This document shows, piece after piece, positions 1-6,889 of a stretch of DNA of 6,889 bases. The notes under the pieces are model-generated. The model saw nothing but the letters and a program-made list of their open reading frames with translations, made no database searches and had not been told where the DNA came from. A program made the translations under genes and the position numbers. The DNA comes from an uncultured Flavobacteriaceae bacterium. Lineage in GTDB: Bacteria; Bacteroidota; Bacteroidia; Flavobacteriales; Flavobacteriaceae. Each line of letters opens with the position of its first letter. Within the stretch, counting starts at the first letter, position 1. The DNA lies in NCBI GenBank assembly GCA_913051755.1, contig CAJXBR010000027.1, forward strand, positions 1-6,889, in the 5' to 3' direction.

Positions 1-314
1 GATTCTTCTGCTTCTGGGGTTTCTTCTGTAGCATCTGTCGCTGACTCTCCATTGAGCAAGCCACTGATATCTTCTCCCTCATCGCCAATGATAGCGAGCA
101 AACTATCAACAGCAGCACTTTCGCCTTCTGCAATTCCGATATGCAATAAAAAACCTTCATTGAAAGACTCAAACTCCATTGTGGCTTTGTCTGTTTCAAT
201 TTCAGCGAGAATATCTCCTTCCTCAACTTTATCACCTACTTTCTTGAGCCATGAAGATACTGTTCCTTCTTCCATGGTATCACTCAATCGCGGCATGTTT
301 ACTTTAATCGCCAT
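1..314 (-). CDS. pdhC: Pyruvate dehydrogenase complex E2, dihydrolipoamide acetyltransferase (5' part only; runs off the window)
   Basis: Seen: 104 complete codons of the N-terminus, open at the window edge. Residues 1-80 form a classic biotinyl/lipoyl domain, opening MAIKVNMPRLSDTMEEG and carrying ETDKATMEFES at 40-50, so K43 is the predicted lipoylated lysine. From about residue 90 the chain becomes an Ala/Thr/Glu/Pro-rich acidic linker, typical of the mobile hinge between E2 domains. Known of the family: E2 carries the acetyl group from E1 on its swinging lipoyl arm to CoA, and forms the cytoplasmic core of the pyruvate dehydrogenase complex. The ATG lies one base after the pdhA stop, so the two are almost certainly co-transcribed and translationally coupled. 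The rest (further lipoyl domain, E1/E3-binding domain, catalytic domain) is not visible. A 2-oxoglutarate or branched-chain E2 is possible from the lipoyl domain alone, but the adjacent PDH-type E1-alpha favours PDH. The symbols aceF and pdhC are both used. Confidence 0.93.
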   Translation of the reverse strand, partial: MAIKVNMPRLSDTMEEGTVSSWLKKVGDKVEEGDILAEIETDKATMEFESFNEGFLLHIGIAEGESAAVDSLLAIIGDEGEDISGLLNGESATDATEETPEAEE

Positions 315-315
315 A

Positions 316-1314
316 TTATAATTTGTGTGCTATAAATGGATAATCTTTTTGCTCATAAACAGCATCATACATCAAAGATGTTTCTGGGTATGGTGAGGAT
401 TCTGCAAAGTCTGCGCATTCTTGTACCCGTTTTTTTACATCTGCATCTATGTTAGCCAACTCATCTTCAGTGGCAAATTTATTTTTCAAAATATGTTCAC
501 GCACTTGCGTAATTGGGTCTATTTTTCGATACTCATTGACCTCATCTTTAGTTCGATAATGCTGCGCATCAGACATCGAATGACCTCGATATCGATATGT
601 TTTTGCTTCTAGGAAAGTAGGGCCATCTCCTTTTCGTGCTCTGTTGATTGCTTCCGAAATACCCTCTGCAACATTCACAGGATCCATCCCATCTATTGGA
701 CCACAGGGCATTTCATATCCCAAGCCCAACTTCCAGATATCAGTGTGATTGGCAGTCCGTTCAACAGAAGTACCCATGGCATAGCCATTGTTCTCAACGA
801 TGAATACCACTGGTAATTTCCATAGCATTGCTAGATTTAGCGTTTCGTGAAGTGAACCTTGTCGGACTGCGCCATCGCCCATATAACATAAAGTTACAGC
901 ATCACTTCCATGATATTTATCACCAAAAGCCATTCCGGCACCAAGTGGGATCTGACCACCAACAATTCCATGACCCCCATGAAAACGATGTTCTTTGGAA
1001 AAAATATGCATTGAGCCTCCTAGACCCTGCGAAGTACCTGTTGCTTTTCCATACAATTCTGCCATCACCTTTTTAGGATCAACGCCCATACCAATTGGTT
1101 GAACATGATTTCGATAAGCAGTTATCATACGATCTTTGGACAGATCCATCGCGTGTAGTGATCCAGCAAGAACGGCCTCTTGTCCATTGTACAAATGTAA
1201 AAACCCTCGTACTTTTTGCTGAATGTAAACAGCTGCTAGCTTGTCTTCAAACTTGCGCCAAAAAAGCATATTCTCGTACCACGCTACATAGGTTTCTTTG
1301 GTAACTTCTTTCAT
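316..1314 (-). CDS. pdhA: Pyruvate dehydrogenase E1 component, alpha subunit
   Basis: Thiamine-diphosphate-dependent decarboxylase subunit. With E1-beta it converts pyruvate to an acetyl group handed to the lipoyl arm of E2, in the cytoplasm. Seen: 332 residues, the usual length for a bacterial E1-alpha. The TPP/Mg-binding motif begins GDGAVRQGS at 146 and closes with ENN at 174-176. A conserved glycine-rich block GSMHIF..HRFHGGHGIVGGQ spans about 100-121. The active-site loop TYRYRGHSMSDAQHYRTKDE (239-258) contains H245 and the serines that are phospho-regulated in mitochondrial E1-alpha; regulation by phosphorylation here is not implied. The ATG at 1314 gives the expected N-terminus (KETYVAWYENMLFWRKFEDK) and follows a promoter-like box. 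E2 starts one base after the stop, but no E1-beta gene lies between them, so E1-beta must be encoded elsewhere. Other 2-oxoacid dehydrogenase E1-alphas are less likely given the PDH-type sequence and the E2 neighbour. Confidence 0.96.
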   Translation of the reverse strand: MKEVTKETYVAWYENMLFWRKFEDKLAAVYIQQKVRGFLHLYNGQEAVLAGSLHAMDLSKDRMITAYRNHVQPIGMGVDPKKVMAELYGKATGTSQGLGGSMHIFSKEHRFHGGHGIVGGQIPLGAGMAFGDKYHGSDAVTLCYMGDGAVRQGSLHETLNLAMLWKLPVVFIVENNGYAMGTSVERTANHTDIWKLGLGYEMPCGPIDGMDPVNVAEGISEAINRARKGDGPTFLEAKTYRYRGHSMSDAQHYRTKDEVNEYRKIDPITQVREHILKNKFATEDELANIDADVKKRVQECADFAESSPYPETSLMYDAVYEQKDYPFIAHKL

Positions 1315-1418
1315 AGAATCAATATCTTTAGTGATATCTTACTGCAAAGATAATGCATTCGCAGTTTGTGTAAAAACTGGAAAAGTGATTATTCAAACTA
1401 TGTTAGCAATGGCTAGTT
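1315..1418. other. Spacer between porV and pdhA; no intrinsic terminator seen
   Basis: This is the 104-base AT-rich gap downstream of porV and upstream of pdhA, both on the minus strand. It holds the pdhA promoter candidate. Just after the porV stop there is a tiny inverted repeat (TAGC at 1404-1407, GCTA at 1412-1415), but it is only 4 bp and has no T-run after it in the direction of transcription, so I do not call a terminator. Two AGATAT copies about 14 bases apart lie in the pdhA leader and look incidental. Read-through from porU-porV into pdhA therefore remains possible. No small ORF is supported here. Confidence 0.6.
1345..1374 (-). promoter_or_regulatory. Likely promoter of pdhA-pdhC (Bacteroidota -7 box)
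   Basis: Read on the minus strand, TATCTTTG at 1352-1345 is an exact match to the Bacteroidetes primary-sigma -7 consensus TAnnTTTG. Nineteen bases upstream is a T-run (TTT at 1374-1372) at the position of the -33 TTG element, so the -33 is only a partial match. The box ends about 30 bases before the pdhA ATG, implying a short leader of about 25 bases. A 6-base inverted repeat (CAGTTT at 1362-1367, AAACTG at 1374-1379) overlaps the -33 region and could be a weak operator or chance. The match is by eye and no transcript start is known. Confidence 0.55.
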
Positions 1419-2564
1419 CTATTGGCTATCACCAAAATTGAATGTAAGCGAGAATCGCAACGTATTTTCGAGTGGGTTGATGACTTTTGTTGCTGAAATT
1501 AAATATGAAAGATCAATATCAACGACGTTGTATTTAAAGCCTGCTCCCAATGTGATAAACTTTCTTGCGCCTTTGAGTTCATGCTCGTTAAAATATCCTG
1601 CACGAAGAGCGAAAGCGTTGTTATAATTAAATTCGGCACCCAAAGCCCAGGTAAACTCTTGCAACTCTTCACTGAGTCCATCTGGCGCATCTCCAAACGA
1701 CTTAAAGATTCCGCTGATAAAACTCACGTCAGGTTGTACATATCCAGTGATGATTTCTTCTCCATCGTCGTTTGTTGAAACAATGGGTTCGCTAGGAGTC
1801 GGCACAAGCAATTTATTGATTTCTAGACCCAAAGTGAGGGTGTTATAGCTATCGAGAATAATATCAAGACCTCCTCCTAGTTTGAGGTTTGTTGGCAAGT
1901 AATCTGCATAGCCGTCTGTTTCGTAAGTCAACTTAGGTCCGAGGTTGCTGATGTAAAATCCACCTCGCCACTTGCCGTCAAAGGTGCCTAAGCTAAGCTC
2001 ATCAGATTGGTAATACCCCGAAATTCCGAAGGCTACTGTGCTGGCCGCTGAGGCATCATCAGTTGCAGAGCCAAGTTTTAAATCAGAGTTGATAAACGCA
2101 CCTGTAACCCCCATAGAAAATGATTCATTGAGTTTTAACGCATAAGAAAAATCCAACACAAATTCGTTTGGACGCTCGATAAGAGGATTGATAAAATCGG
2201 CAGGTGTTTGCCCAATTTCTATTTCGCCTAAACTAAAATATTTTAGGCTTGTGGCCCAAGCTGCACGTTCCGAAACAACCCTGTAATAGGAAACATTTGC
2301 CAAGAAAATATCATTGACCAATTGACTTAGGTAGGGAGTGTAGCTCACACCAATTCCTGATTCGCTCGGTGCAAAACTGTACTTTGAAGGATTCCAGTTT
2401 TGAGAGAAAGCATCAGGTGTTGTTGCTACCCCTTGTTCACCCATACCTGCTGATCTTGCATCAGAAGTAATAAGTAAAAAAGGGACCCCCGTTGTAATGA
2501 CTCGATTTTGACTGTATAAAAGTGATGTAAATAAAATCAATACTAGACCAAAAAAATTTTTCAT
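1419..2564 (-). CDS. porV: T9SS outer-membrane cargo-shuttle beta-barrel PorV (LptO family)
   Basis: Seen: 381 residues, close to the usual length for PorV. Residues 1-18 are a Sec signal peptide (MKNFFGLVLILFTSLLYS, cleavage probably just before QN). The mature start has the family hallmark PFLLITSDARSAGMGEQG at 28-45 and then NWNPSKYSF at 57-64. The rest alternates aromatic and glycine-rich strands, as in a FadL-like outer-membrane barrel. Other family-type blocks are EINKLLVPTP (248-257) and YFNEHELKGARKFITLGAGF (324-343). The chain ends in a barrel-type strand, NTLRFSLTFNFG. Known of the family: PorV binds T9SS cargo leaving the SprA/Sov translocon by its C-terminal domain and delivers it to the surface attachment complex with PorU. 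P. gingivalis LptO is also linked to lipid A deacylation. It starts eight bases after the porU stop in the same direction, so the two form one operon and one functional pair. The paralogue PorQ/PorP type is less likely given the adjacency to porU. Confidence 0.94.
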   Translation of the reverse strand: MKNFFGLVLILFTSLLYSQNRVITTGVPFLLITSDARSAGMGEQGVATTPDAFSQNWNPSKYSFAPSESGIGVSYTPYLSQLVNDIFLANVSYYRVVSERAAWATSLKYFSLGEIEIGQTPADFINPLIERPNEFVLDFSYALKLNESFSMGVTGAFINSDLKLGSATDDASAASTVAFGISGYYQSDELSLGTFDGKWRGGFYISNLGPKLTYETDGYADYLPTNLKLGGGLDIILDSYNTLTLGLEINKLLVPTPSEPIVSTNDDGEEIITGYVQPDVSFISGIFKSFGDAPDGLSEELQEFTWALGAEFNYNNAFALRAGYFNEHELKGARKFITLGAGFKYNVVDIDLSYLISATKVINPLENTLRFSLTFNFGDSQ

Positions 2565-2572
2565 GCCAAATT

Positions 2573-5500
2573 TTATTTCCTAATTATTCTATGTGTTTCG
2601 GTGTGCTTAGTATCTGATAACGTAGATTTTAGCGTTATCGTGCACAAATATACTCCCTTATTTACTTCTGCACCATCATTTGATTGACCGTTCCAGAAAA
2701 TTTCACTATTAATGTTTGATCCTGAGTATACCGTTTTTTCTTCTTCCCATACTAATTTGCCATTGATATCATAGATAACAATCTGTGCGTTTAAGAGCTC
2801 GCGCGGCTTGTTGTGAGTGACCCAAAATGTTGTTTGTGTTTCAAATGGGTTGGGTACATTATAAATCTCATTAATCAAAATTCCATTGTTTTCTGACACA
2901 ACAAATGCAATTGTTTTGGTTGATGGGTTATTGTAAGTATCCCAAGCTGTAACTGAAAGTTCATGAGAGCCAGGAGTGAGATCGTTAAACAAATATGTAA
3001 GAGATCCCGATTGAAAATCACCCAAGTTGGTGCGATAGAAGTTGTTTAAAACAATAGGGTTCTGCGTCACTCCGTCCAGCACGGCCAAGATTTCATGTCC
3101 CAATCCACCAGAAGTATTGATTCCATTTTCGTCTGAAAATTTTGCTATTAAAACAGGATTTGACCCAGTGATATCTCCAGTTACAAAGTTTTCGTCATTC
3201 AAAAAAAGCTCAATATCTGGTCCTTTTATGTCATTCTCTTGATTAGGATTAATCCCACCAATGGAGATTTCAGTTGACAAGCCTGTTTTTTTACTGGTAC
3301 TATTGCTTGAAATTGCGTAGAGGCTAATCCTTGCTTGACCTACTGGGAGTGAGATATCTTTGGGGATGATCAGCTCAATATTCCAAAATCCATTTTCAAC
3401 TTCTGTATTACCTTTAAACACAACATTGCCAAGTGCGTCATAGGTAAAGGTTCCATTTCCATCGTTGCCAAGGGTTGTTTTTTCAATCTCTTTGTCAAAG
3501 ATTGTTAATACAACCTCCCCATTAAATTGATCTAAAAGTTCCCCACTTTCGTCAGATACTTGTCCAGCTAGATTGACACGATCAAGCGCGCGAAGTTGCT
3601 TATCTGATTCCTCTAATGAGTCAATCTTACTACCATTGATATGCGTCAATTCAACTCTTTCTTTAGGGATAGCGAGCTTGAGGGCTGGGTCACCAATAAA
3701 GAAAATGATACGTCGCTGTGATGTTCCTGAAAATTCATTTTTTGACAAGCGCAATGCCTCTGAAATGGTTGGGTAGTCGCCCTTACCATAGGCAAACAAA
3801 TACTTGGCTATGGTTTGATTATATGAGATTCCATTTGTCACATAAATTTGTCTTGTCGTTGAAATCAGTCCAATGACTCCTCCGGCAGGATTCGCAACGC
3901 TTGACTCTCCAGCAGTGTACACTTCTGGATTGTCAAATCGACTAAACTCACAAGTTGAAGTAATGAAAAGGGGATATTTTCCAGGGTTATACAGTCGCTG
4001 GGCAAGTTCTTTGTCAAAGAATTTTTCTGACCCCAGGCCACTTTCACCACCATGACCAAAATAATTTATCGCAAGTGAGCCCTGAATAAACTGATTTTCA
4101 AGAGCTAAATTTACACCCGGATACCTTTCGCCAGAAGCGGAAACAGTCTGCTCGTAAGCATCTGAGTGTATTTTCTGTAAATTTATAAAAGGCTTATTGT
4201 ACACAACCTGTTGACCAAGGGCATCAAGTCTTTCTTGAATAATTGCTTCCCATTCTTCATCAGTGTCGTCAGAAAGAATTGTTAATGTATTTTGCCAATC
4301 TCCTTGTGCCAAACTATAATCGATGGACTTGTTTACCATTGCCAAAGCACCCTCTTTTGTATCAAACAGGATTCGACCAACAGCCAAATCCATTCGATCT
4401 GAAAAACTAAGATCTCCTTCATCATCATCCATCACCGTGTAAAAATCGTCTGACATATAGCTATTTGCCAAATGAAAGCTGTGCAGTGCATGATAGGTTG
4501 GAACAATCATATTGTTATTGGGTACTCGATCTTTATAATCATAACTTGTGTCGCCAAACAAACACAAATACTTTGGTTTATTGTCCTCTGAATTGTTAAG
4601 ATATGCATATCGAACAGCATTGCGTATGGCTACGATATCGATGTTTCCAGCACTAAAATCATCATAGATTTCCGATAGAGTCAAGACAACGGATTTTAGT
4701 CCAGAGTGTAAGCGATGGTGGGTTGCAAGCTTATTGGCCTCCTCAGTATAATCGTCATGCGTAACAATGATATATTCTGCCTCATTTGCCAATCGCTTTC
4801 GCAGTTGGGGTGAAGTAAATACATCACCATAATCACTTCGTTTGGGAGTATACACATCGTTTGAATTGTGTAAATGAAAACGTTCAGTGGTGTCACTCTG
4901 GCTGAAATAAACATTTCCATTGTTGGGTTGGTAAACACTGATAATGCCATTGGTATGTAACTCCCAAACTGCATCAGTATCTGAAGCTTTATAAGTGGCT
5001 GAAGGTTCTGTATGAACCCTAAACTGTCCATCACCTCCGTCAAGAGTTCGCTGATAGCTCAGACGTATGTAATCGAGATAACCAATTGAAGAGCTTAGTC
5101 CTGCACCATTGTACTGCAAGTTTACATTTACATCATTTGAGGATGGAGTGAGCAATAAGTTAGCTGTATTTTCTGTCGCTTTGGTTAGCAATTGAGTCGG
5201 AGAAAAGTTTAAGGATGTACTTTCGCTTTCTACACGAACGATAAGTTGATTGTAACTTGATGACGATCCTGCAGCAGCAACTTTGACATCAATTGGAGTT
5301 GACCCATCACGATTGACCAATTGAAATGGGTAGTCTTTGGTAGTGTTGTGAAGAAAGCGATCACCAAACCATTTTCGCCCCATTTGAGCAACATTGACCA
5401 AATCTTCTTCAAAATATAAATCTACCGATGCTGTAGTTTTCGCATCTTCGACGACTGGTTGAGAGGAATTTACACTTACACGCAACCCATCTGCTCCCCC

Positions 5501-6310
5501 ATGTGTTATAATATAATGTGACTTATCATGATACAAATTAATAGCAGTTTGGCTATCGCTGTTCCACTCGTTAGACCCATAGGCATAGAACAAAATATAA
5601 TCCTCCTCACCAATAACACCATCTTCCATACCCACAAGTTGTAAGGGATTTTCAGAAAATCCATAATTAAAATCGTTTGTTTCGGAATTTATCAATGGGA
5701 TCATCTGGCCTCCTTTGCCGTGGATTTTAAGTGTTTTTGGATCCACATTTGCTATTGGCATCCCTAGGTCTCTTAAAAATTTACCAGTGATTTTGTAAAT
5801 CCCTGTTTTATCAATTTCAAATCTAAAGCCTGATGTTGGGTGACTAGCTGTGACAGTGCTGAATTGTTGAAAACGCTGGAGTCGTGACAAAACTGTTGTA
5901 TTCGTAACAATCGTGAAGCCTGTGACTATATGAAGCTTATTGTTTTTTACAACAAAGGGTTCCATTTCAAAAACAACTTGATTGTTTGACCTTCCTTTTG
6001 TTTTATAAATTAACACATCAGGAGATTCGTTGAATTGACTTAGATCTAAATCAAGCTCTTTATTAAACGCTTGGGTCTGAATATCTTGGACAAAATAGGC
6101 TGCATTTAAATGGGTATTTATTGGTTTTGAAATGGTGATAGAAAAGCGCTTGCTTTGGTCATCGTAAAAAATAAAGTTATCTGTAGCACTGGGAACTTCT
6201 ATGAACTGTTCTCCTAACTGCAATTTTTGGGTACCATCCCATGACAAACGAACTTCTAACTGCTGAGAACAAAGGAAAAGTGGCAGAAAGATGAGGGTTA
6301 TTAAACGCAT
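2573..6310 (-). CDS. porU: T9SS sortase PorU (gingipain-like C25 peptidase family)
   Basis: Cell-surface transpeptidase-like enzyme that removes the C-terminal sorting domain of T9SS cargo and joins the cargo to the surface anchor, acting with PorV. Seen: 1245 residues. A Sec signal peptide spans roughly 1-15 (MRLITLIFLPLFLCSQ; LFLC is a poor lipobox, so a lipoprotein is unlikely). A beta-rich N-terminal region runs to about 500. A caspase-like C25 catalytic region follows at about 510-880, with AEYIIVTHDDY (511-521), YLCLFGDTSYDYKDR (581-595), NYFGHGGESGLG (749-760) and FITSTCEFSRFD (782-793), ending at FIGDPALKLAIPK (871-883). H753 and C787 form the predicted dyad, 34 residues apart, close to the gingipain spacing. 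Beta-sandwich segments follow (about 885-1140). A T9SS-type C-terminal domain closes the protein (about 1143-1245), with NVPNPF, IYDINGKLVWEE and KGVYLCTI. In P. gingivalis PorU this domain is retained. The start ATG at 6310 is the one that yields a signal peptide. Confidence 0.96.
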   Translation of the reverse strand: MRLITLIFLPLFLCSQQLEVRLSWDGTQKLQLGEQFIEVPSATDNFIFYDDQSKRFSITISKPINTHLNAAYFVQDIQTQAFNKELDLDLSQFNESPDVLIYKTKGRSNNQVVFEMEPFVVKNNKLHIVTGFTIVTNTTVLSRLQRFQQFSTVTASHPTSGFRFEIDKTGIYKITGKFLRDLGMPIANVDPKTLKIHGKGGQMIPLINSETNDFNYGFSENPLQLVGMEDGVIGEEDYILFYAYGSNEWNSDSQTAINLYHDKSHYIITHGGADGLRVSVNSSQPVVEDAKTTASVDLYFEEDLVNVAQMGRKWFGDRFLHNTTKDYPFQLVNRDGSTPIDVKVAAAGSSSSYNQLIVRVESESTSLNFSPTQLLTKATENTANLLLTPSSNDVNVNLQYNGAGLSSSIGYLDYIRLSYQRTLDGGDGQFRVHTEPSATYKASDTDAVWELHTNGIISVYQPNNGNVYFSQSDTTERFHLHNSNDVYTPKRSDYGDVFTSPQLRKRLANEAEYIIVTHDDYTEEANKLATHHRLHSGLKSVVLTLSEIYDDFSAGNIDIVAIRNAVRYAYLNNSEDNKPKYLCLFGDTSYDYKDRVPNNNMIVPTYHALHSFHLANSYMSDDFYTVMDDDEGDLSFSDRMDLAVGRILFDTKEGALAMVNKSIDYSLAQGDWQNTLTILSDDTDEEWEAIIQERLDALGQQVVYNKPFINLQKIHSDAYEQTVSASGERYPGVNLALENQFIQGSLAINYFGHGGESGLGSEKFFDKELAQRLYNPGKYPLFITSTCEFSRFDNPEVYTAGESSVANPAGGVIGLISTTRQIYVTNGISYNQTIAKYLFAYGKGDYPTISEALRLSKNEFSGTSQRRIIFFIGDPALKLAIPKERVELTHINGSKIDSLEESDKQLRALDRVNLAGQVSDESGELLDQFNGEVVLTIFDKEIEKTTLGNDGNGTFTYDALGNVVFKGNTEVENGFWNIELIIPKDISLPVGQARISLYAISSNSTSKKTGLSTEISIGGINPNQENDIKGPDIELFLNDENFVTGDITGSNPVLIAKFSDENGINTSGGLGHEILAVLDGVTQNPIVLNNFYRTNLGDFQSGSLTYLFNDLTPGSHELSVTAWDTYNNPSTKTIAFVVSENNGILINEIYNVPNPFETQTTFWVTHNKPRELLNAQIVIYDINGKLVWEEEKTVYSGSNINSEIFWNGQSNDGAEVNKGVYLCTITLKSTLSDTKHTETHRIIRK

Positions 6311-6458
6311 ACTAGGACTATAACGAAAAAGTTTAAAAATTAGTGTTTGGAATGTACATAGAATTTAAAGGATTCGCAATCGTTATTAGTATAAATTGTG
6401 GCTGAGGGATGTCAAATTTACACATATTTACTATCTTGCAGTCCAAAATAGAATCTGT
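6311..6458. promoter_or_regulatory. Divergent porU/gldJ intergenic control region
   Basis: This is a 148-base, strongly AT-rich spacer between the start codons of two divergently transcribed T9SS genes, so it must contain or sit beside promoters for both. The porU candidate is listed separately. For gldJ the best I can see is TATCTTG at 6432-6438, a degenerate -7-like box about 20 bases before the ATG and without a clear -33 TTG, so I give it little weight. If both are real, the two core promoters lie within about 50 bases and could be co-regulated or compete. No Shine-Dalgarno-like sequence precedes either start, as is usual in Bacteroidota. No small gene is supported within it. Confidence 0.5.
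6388..6415 (-). promoter_or_regulatory. Candidate promoter for porU-porV
   Basis: On the minus strand, TTGACA (6415-6410) and TATACT (6393-6388) are separated by 16 bases, almost a textbook sigma-70-like pair. The TTTG at the upstream element also satisfies the -33 TTG rule of Bacteroidota. The downstream hexamer lacks the TTTG half of the TAnnTTTG -7 box, however, so it is not an ideal flavobacterial promoter. It would give a leader of roughly 70 bases to the porU ATG. A second possible -7 box nearer the gene, TAATTTTT (6342-6335), matches TAnnTTTG except for the last base but has no TTG at the right distance. By-eye call only. Confidence 0.35.
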
Positions 6459-6889
6459 ATGTCACGAAAATGCATTTTCACTTTTGTTTTTTTATCTGCA
6501 ATCTCCCTATCAATTACAGGTTGTAGTTCCAACGGATCTACCAAAAAAGGTGAATCTTCTGCTACTGGTTGGAAAATTGGTGAAAGTGGAGGTTTTGATT
6601 ACAAGGGAAAGGATTACAAAGACCAAATTCAAGGACCAAATTTAATACTTATCCACGGAGGTACTTACACCAAAGGTCGTGTGCAAGATGATGTCATGAA
6701 AGATTGGAACAATGCACCTGCAAGGATGCAAGTTCGTTCCTTCTACATGGATGAAACTGAAGTTACAAACCTAATGTACATCGAATATCTTGATTGGTTG
6801 AAGCGTGTTTTTGTAGATCAGCCAGAAATTTATACCTCAGCTCTTCCTGACACTCTCGTTTGGAGAAATCAACTTGGTTATTATGACGA
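6459..6889 (+). CDS. gldJ: Gliding motility / T9SS lipoprotein GldJ (5' part; runs off the window)
   Basis: Seen: 143 complete codons, open at the window edge. Residues 1-22 form a lipoprotein signal peptide (basic MSRK, hydrophobic core, lipobox ITGC with C22 as the lipidated cysteine), followed by a Ser/Gly/Lys-rich tether. From about residue 60 an FGE-sulfatase (SUMF1-like) domain begins: PNLILIHGGTYTKGR (60-74), then SFYMDETEVTN..YIEYLDWL (94-114), the characteristic opening of the GldJ/GldK family. Known: GldJ is an outer-membrane lipoprotein needed for flavobacterial gliding, for GldK stability and for T9SS function; the FGE-like fold is structural rather than formylglycine-generating. 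The ATG at 6459 is the only start after the in-frame stop at 6387-6389 that yields a signal peptide. A longer-looking reading frame starting at 6409 is out of frame with it and false. The divergent porU neighbour separates it from GldK, which normally lies with gldLMN. Confidence 0.9.
   Translation, partial: MSRKCIFTFVFLSAISLSITGCSSNGSTKKGESSATGWKIGESGGFDYKGKDYKDQIQGPNLILIHGGTYTKGRVQDDVMKDWNNAPARMQVRSFYMDETEVTNLMYIEYLDWLKRVFVDQPEIYTSALPDTLVWRNQLGYYD

Noticed and set aside
52..321. Plus-strand 89-residue Ser/Pro/Ile-rich ORF
   Set aside because: It is antisense to the E2 lipoyl domain, whose strong conservation explains the open frame.
1362..1379. Inverted repeat CAGTTT-N6-AAACTG as terminator of porV
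   Set aside because: The stem is only 6 AT-rich base pairs and no T-run follows on the transcribed strand. It could equally be an operator or chance.
2565..2572. Possible separate promoter for porV
   Set aside because: Only eight bases separate porU and porV, and no TAnnTTTG box stands out at the end of porU, so a shared transcript is the simpler reading.
4696..5043. Minus-strand 115-residue ORF inside porU
   Set aside because: It is an alternative-frame shadow within an intact, well-conserved porU; its composition looks like out-of-frame translation and it lacks motifs.
6270..6310. PorU as a lipoprotein because of LFLC near its N-terminus
   Set aside because: The residue before the cysteine is leucine and the one before that phenylalanine, which does not fit a signal peptidase II lipobox; an ordinary Sec signal peptide fits better.
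6409..6645. Plus-strand 78-residue ORF at the start of the gldJ region
   Set aside because: It overlaps gldJ in a different frame, has no recognisable domain, and the gldJ frame encodes a clear lipoprotein signal peptide and family motifs.

Overview
The window comes from a member of the Bacteroidota, most likely a gliding-type flavobacterium. The evidence is the gene set: a GldJ-type lipoprotein, the type IX secretion system (T9SS) sortase PorU, its partner PorV, and a pyruvate dehydrogenase E1-alpha/E2 pair. AT-rich spacers, the absence of strong Shine-Dalgarno sequences before the starts, and a TAnnTTTG-type promoter box before pdhA also fit this group. Genus cannot be called from the sequence.

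Layout, right to left. A 148-base divergent spacer (6311-6458) separates two T9SS units. To the right, on the plus strand, is the 5' end of gldJ (from 6459, running off the window), which encodes an outer-membrane lipoprotein with the start of an FGE-sulfatase-like domain. To the left, on the minus strand, is porU (6310-2573), a very large gingipain-family (C25) protease-like sortase with an intact His/Cys dyad and a C-terminal T9SS-type domain. Eight bases later comes porV (2564-1419), an outer-membrane beta-barrel of the PorV/LptO family. After a 104-base spacer carrying a good Bacteroidota promoter, the same strand continues with pdhA (1314-316) and, one base later, the start of the E2 acyltransferase gene (314 to the window edge), of which the first lipoyl domain is visible.

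How they work together. GldJ stabilises the gliding/T9SS machinery, PorV carries folded T9SS cargo from the outer-membrane translocon, and PorU removes the C-terminal sorting domain and attaches the cargo to the cell surface. The pdhA-E2 pair makes two parts of the pyruvate dehydrogenase complex (acetyl-CoA from pyruvate). It is functionally unrelated to secretion, but is a co-directional neighbour with its own likely promoter. E1-beta and E3 are not in the window.

I see no RNA gene, insertion sequence, CRISPR array, phage gene or toxin-antitoxin pair, and no evidence for an undescribed system. This looks like a conserved core locus. The points worth a second look are regulatory (the divergent spacer, the pdhA promoter, the missing terminator after porV) and architectural (multi-domain PorU, E1-alpha fused operonically to E2 without E1-beta).
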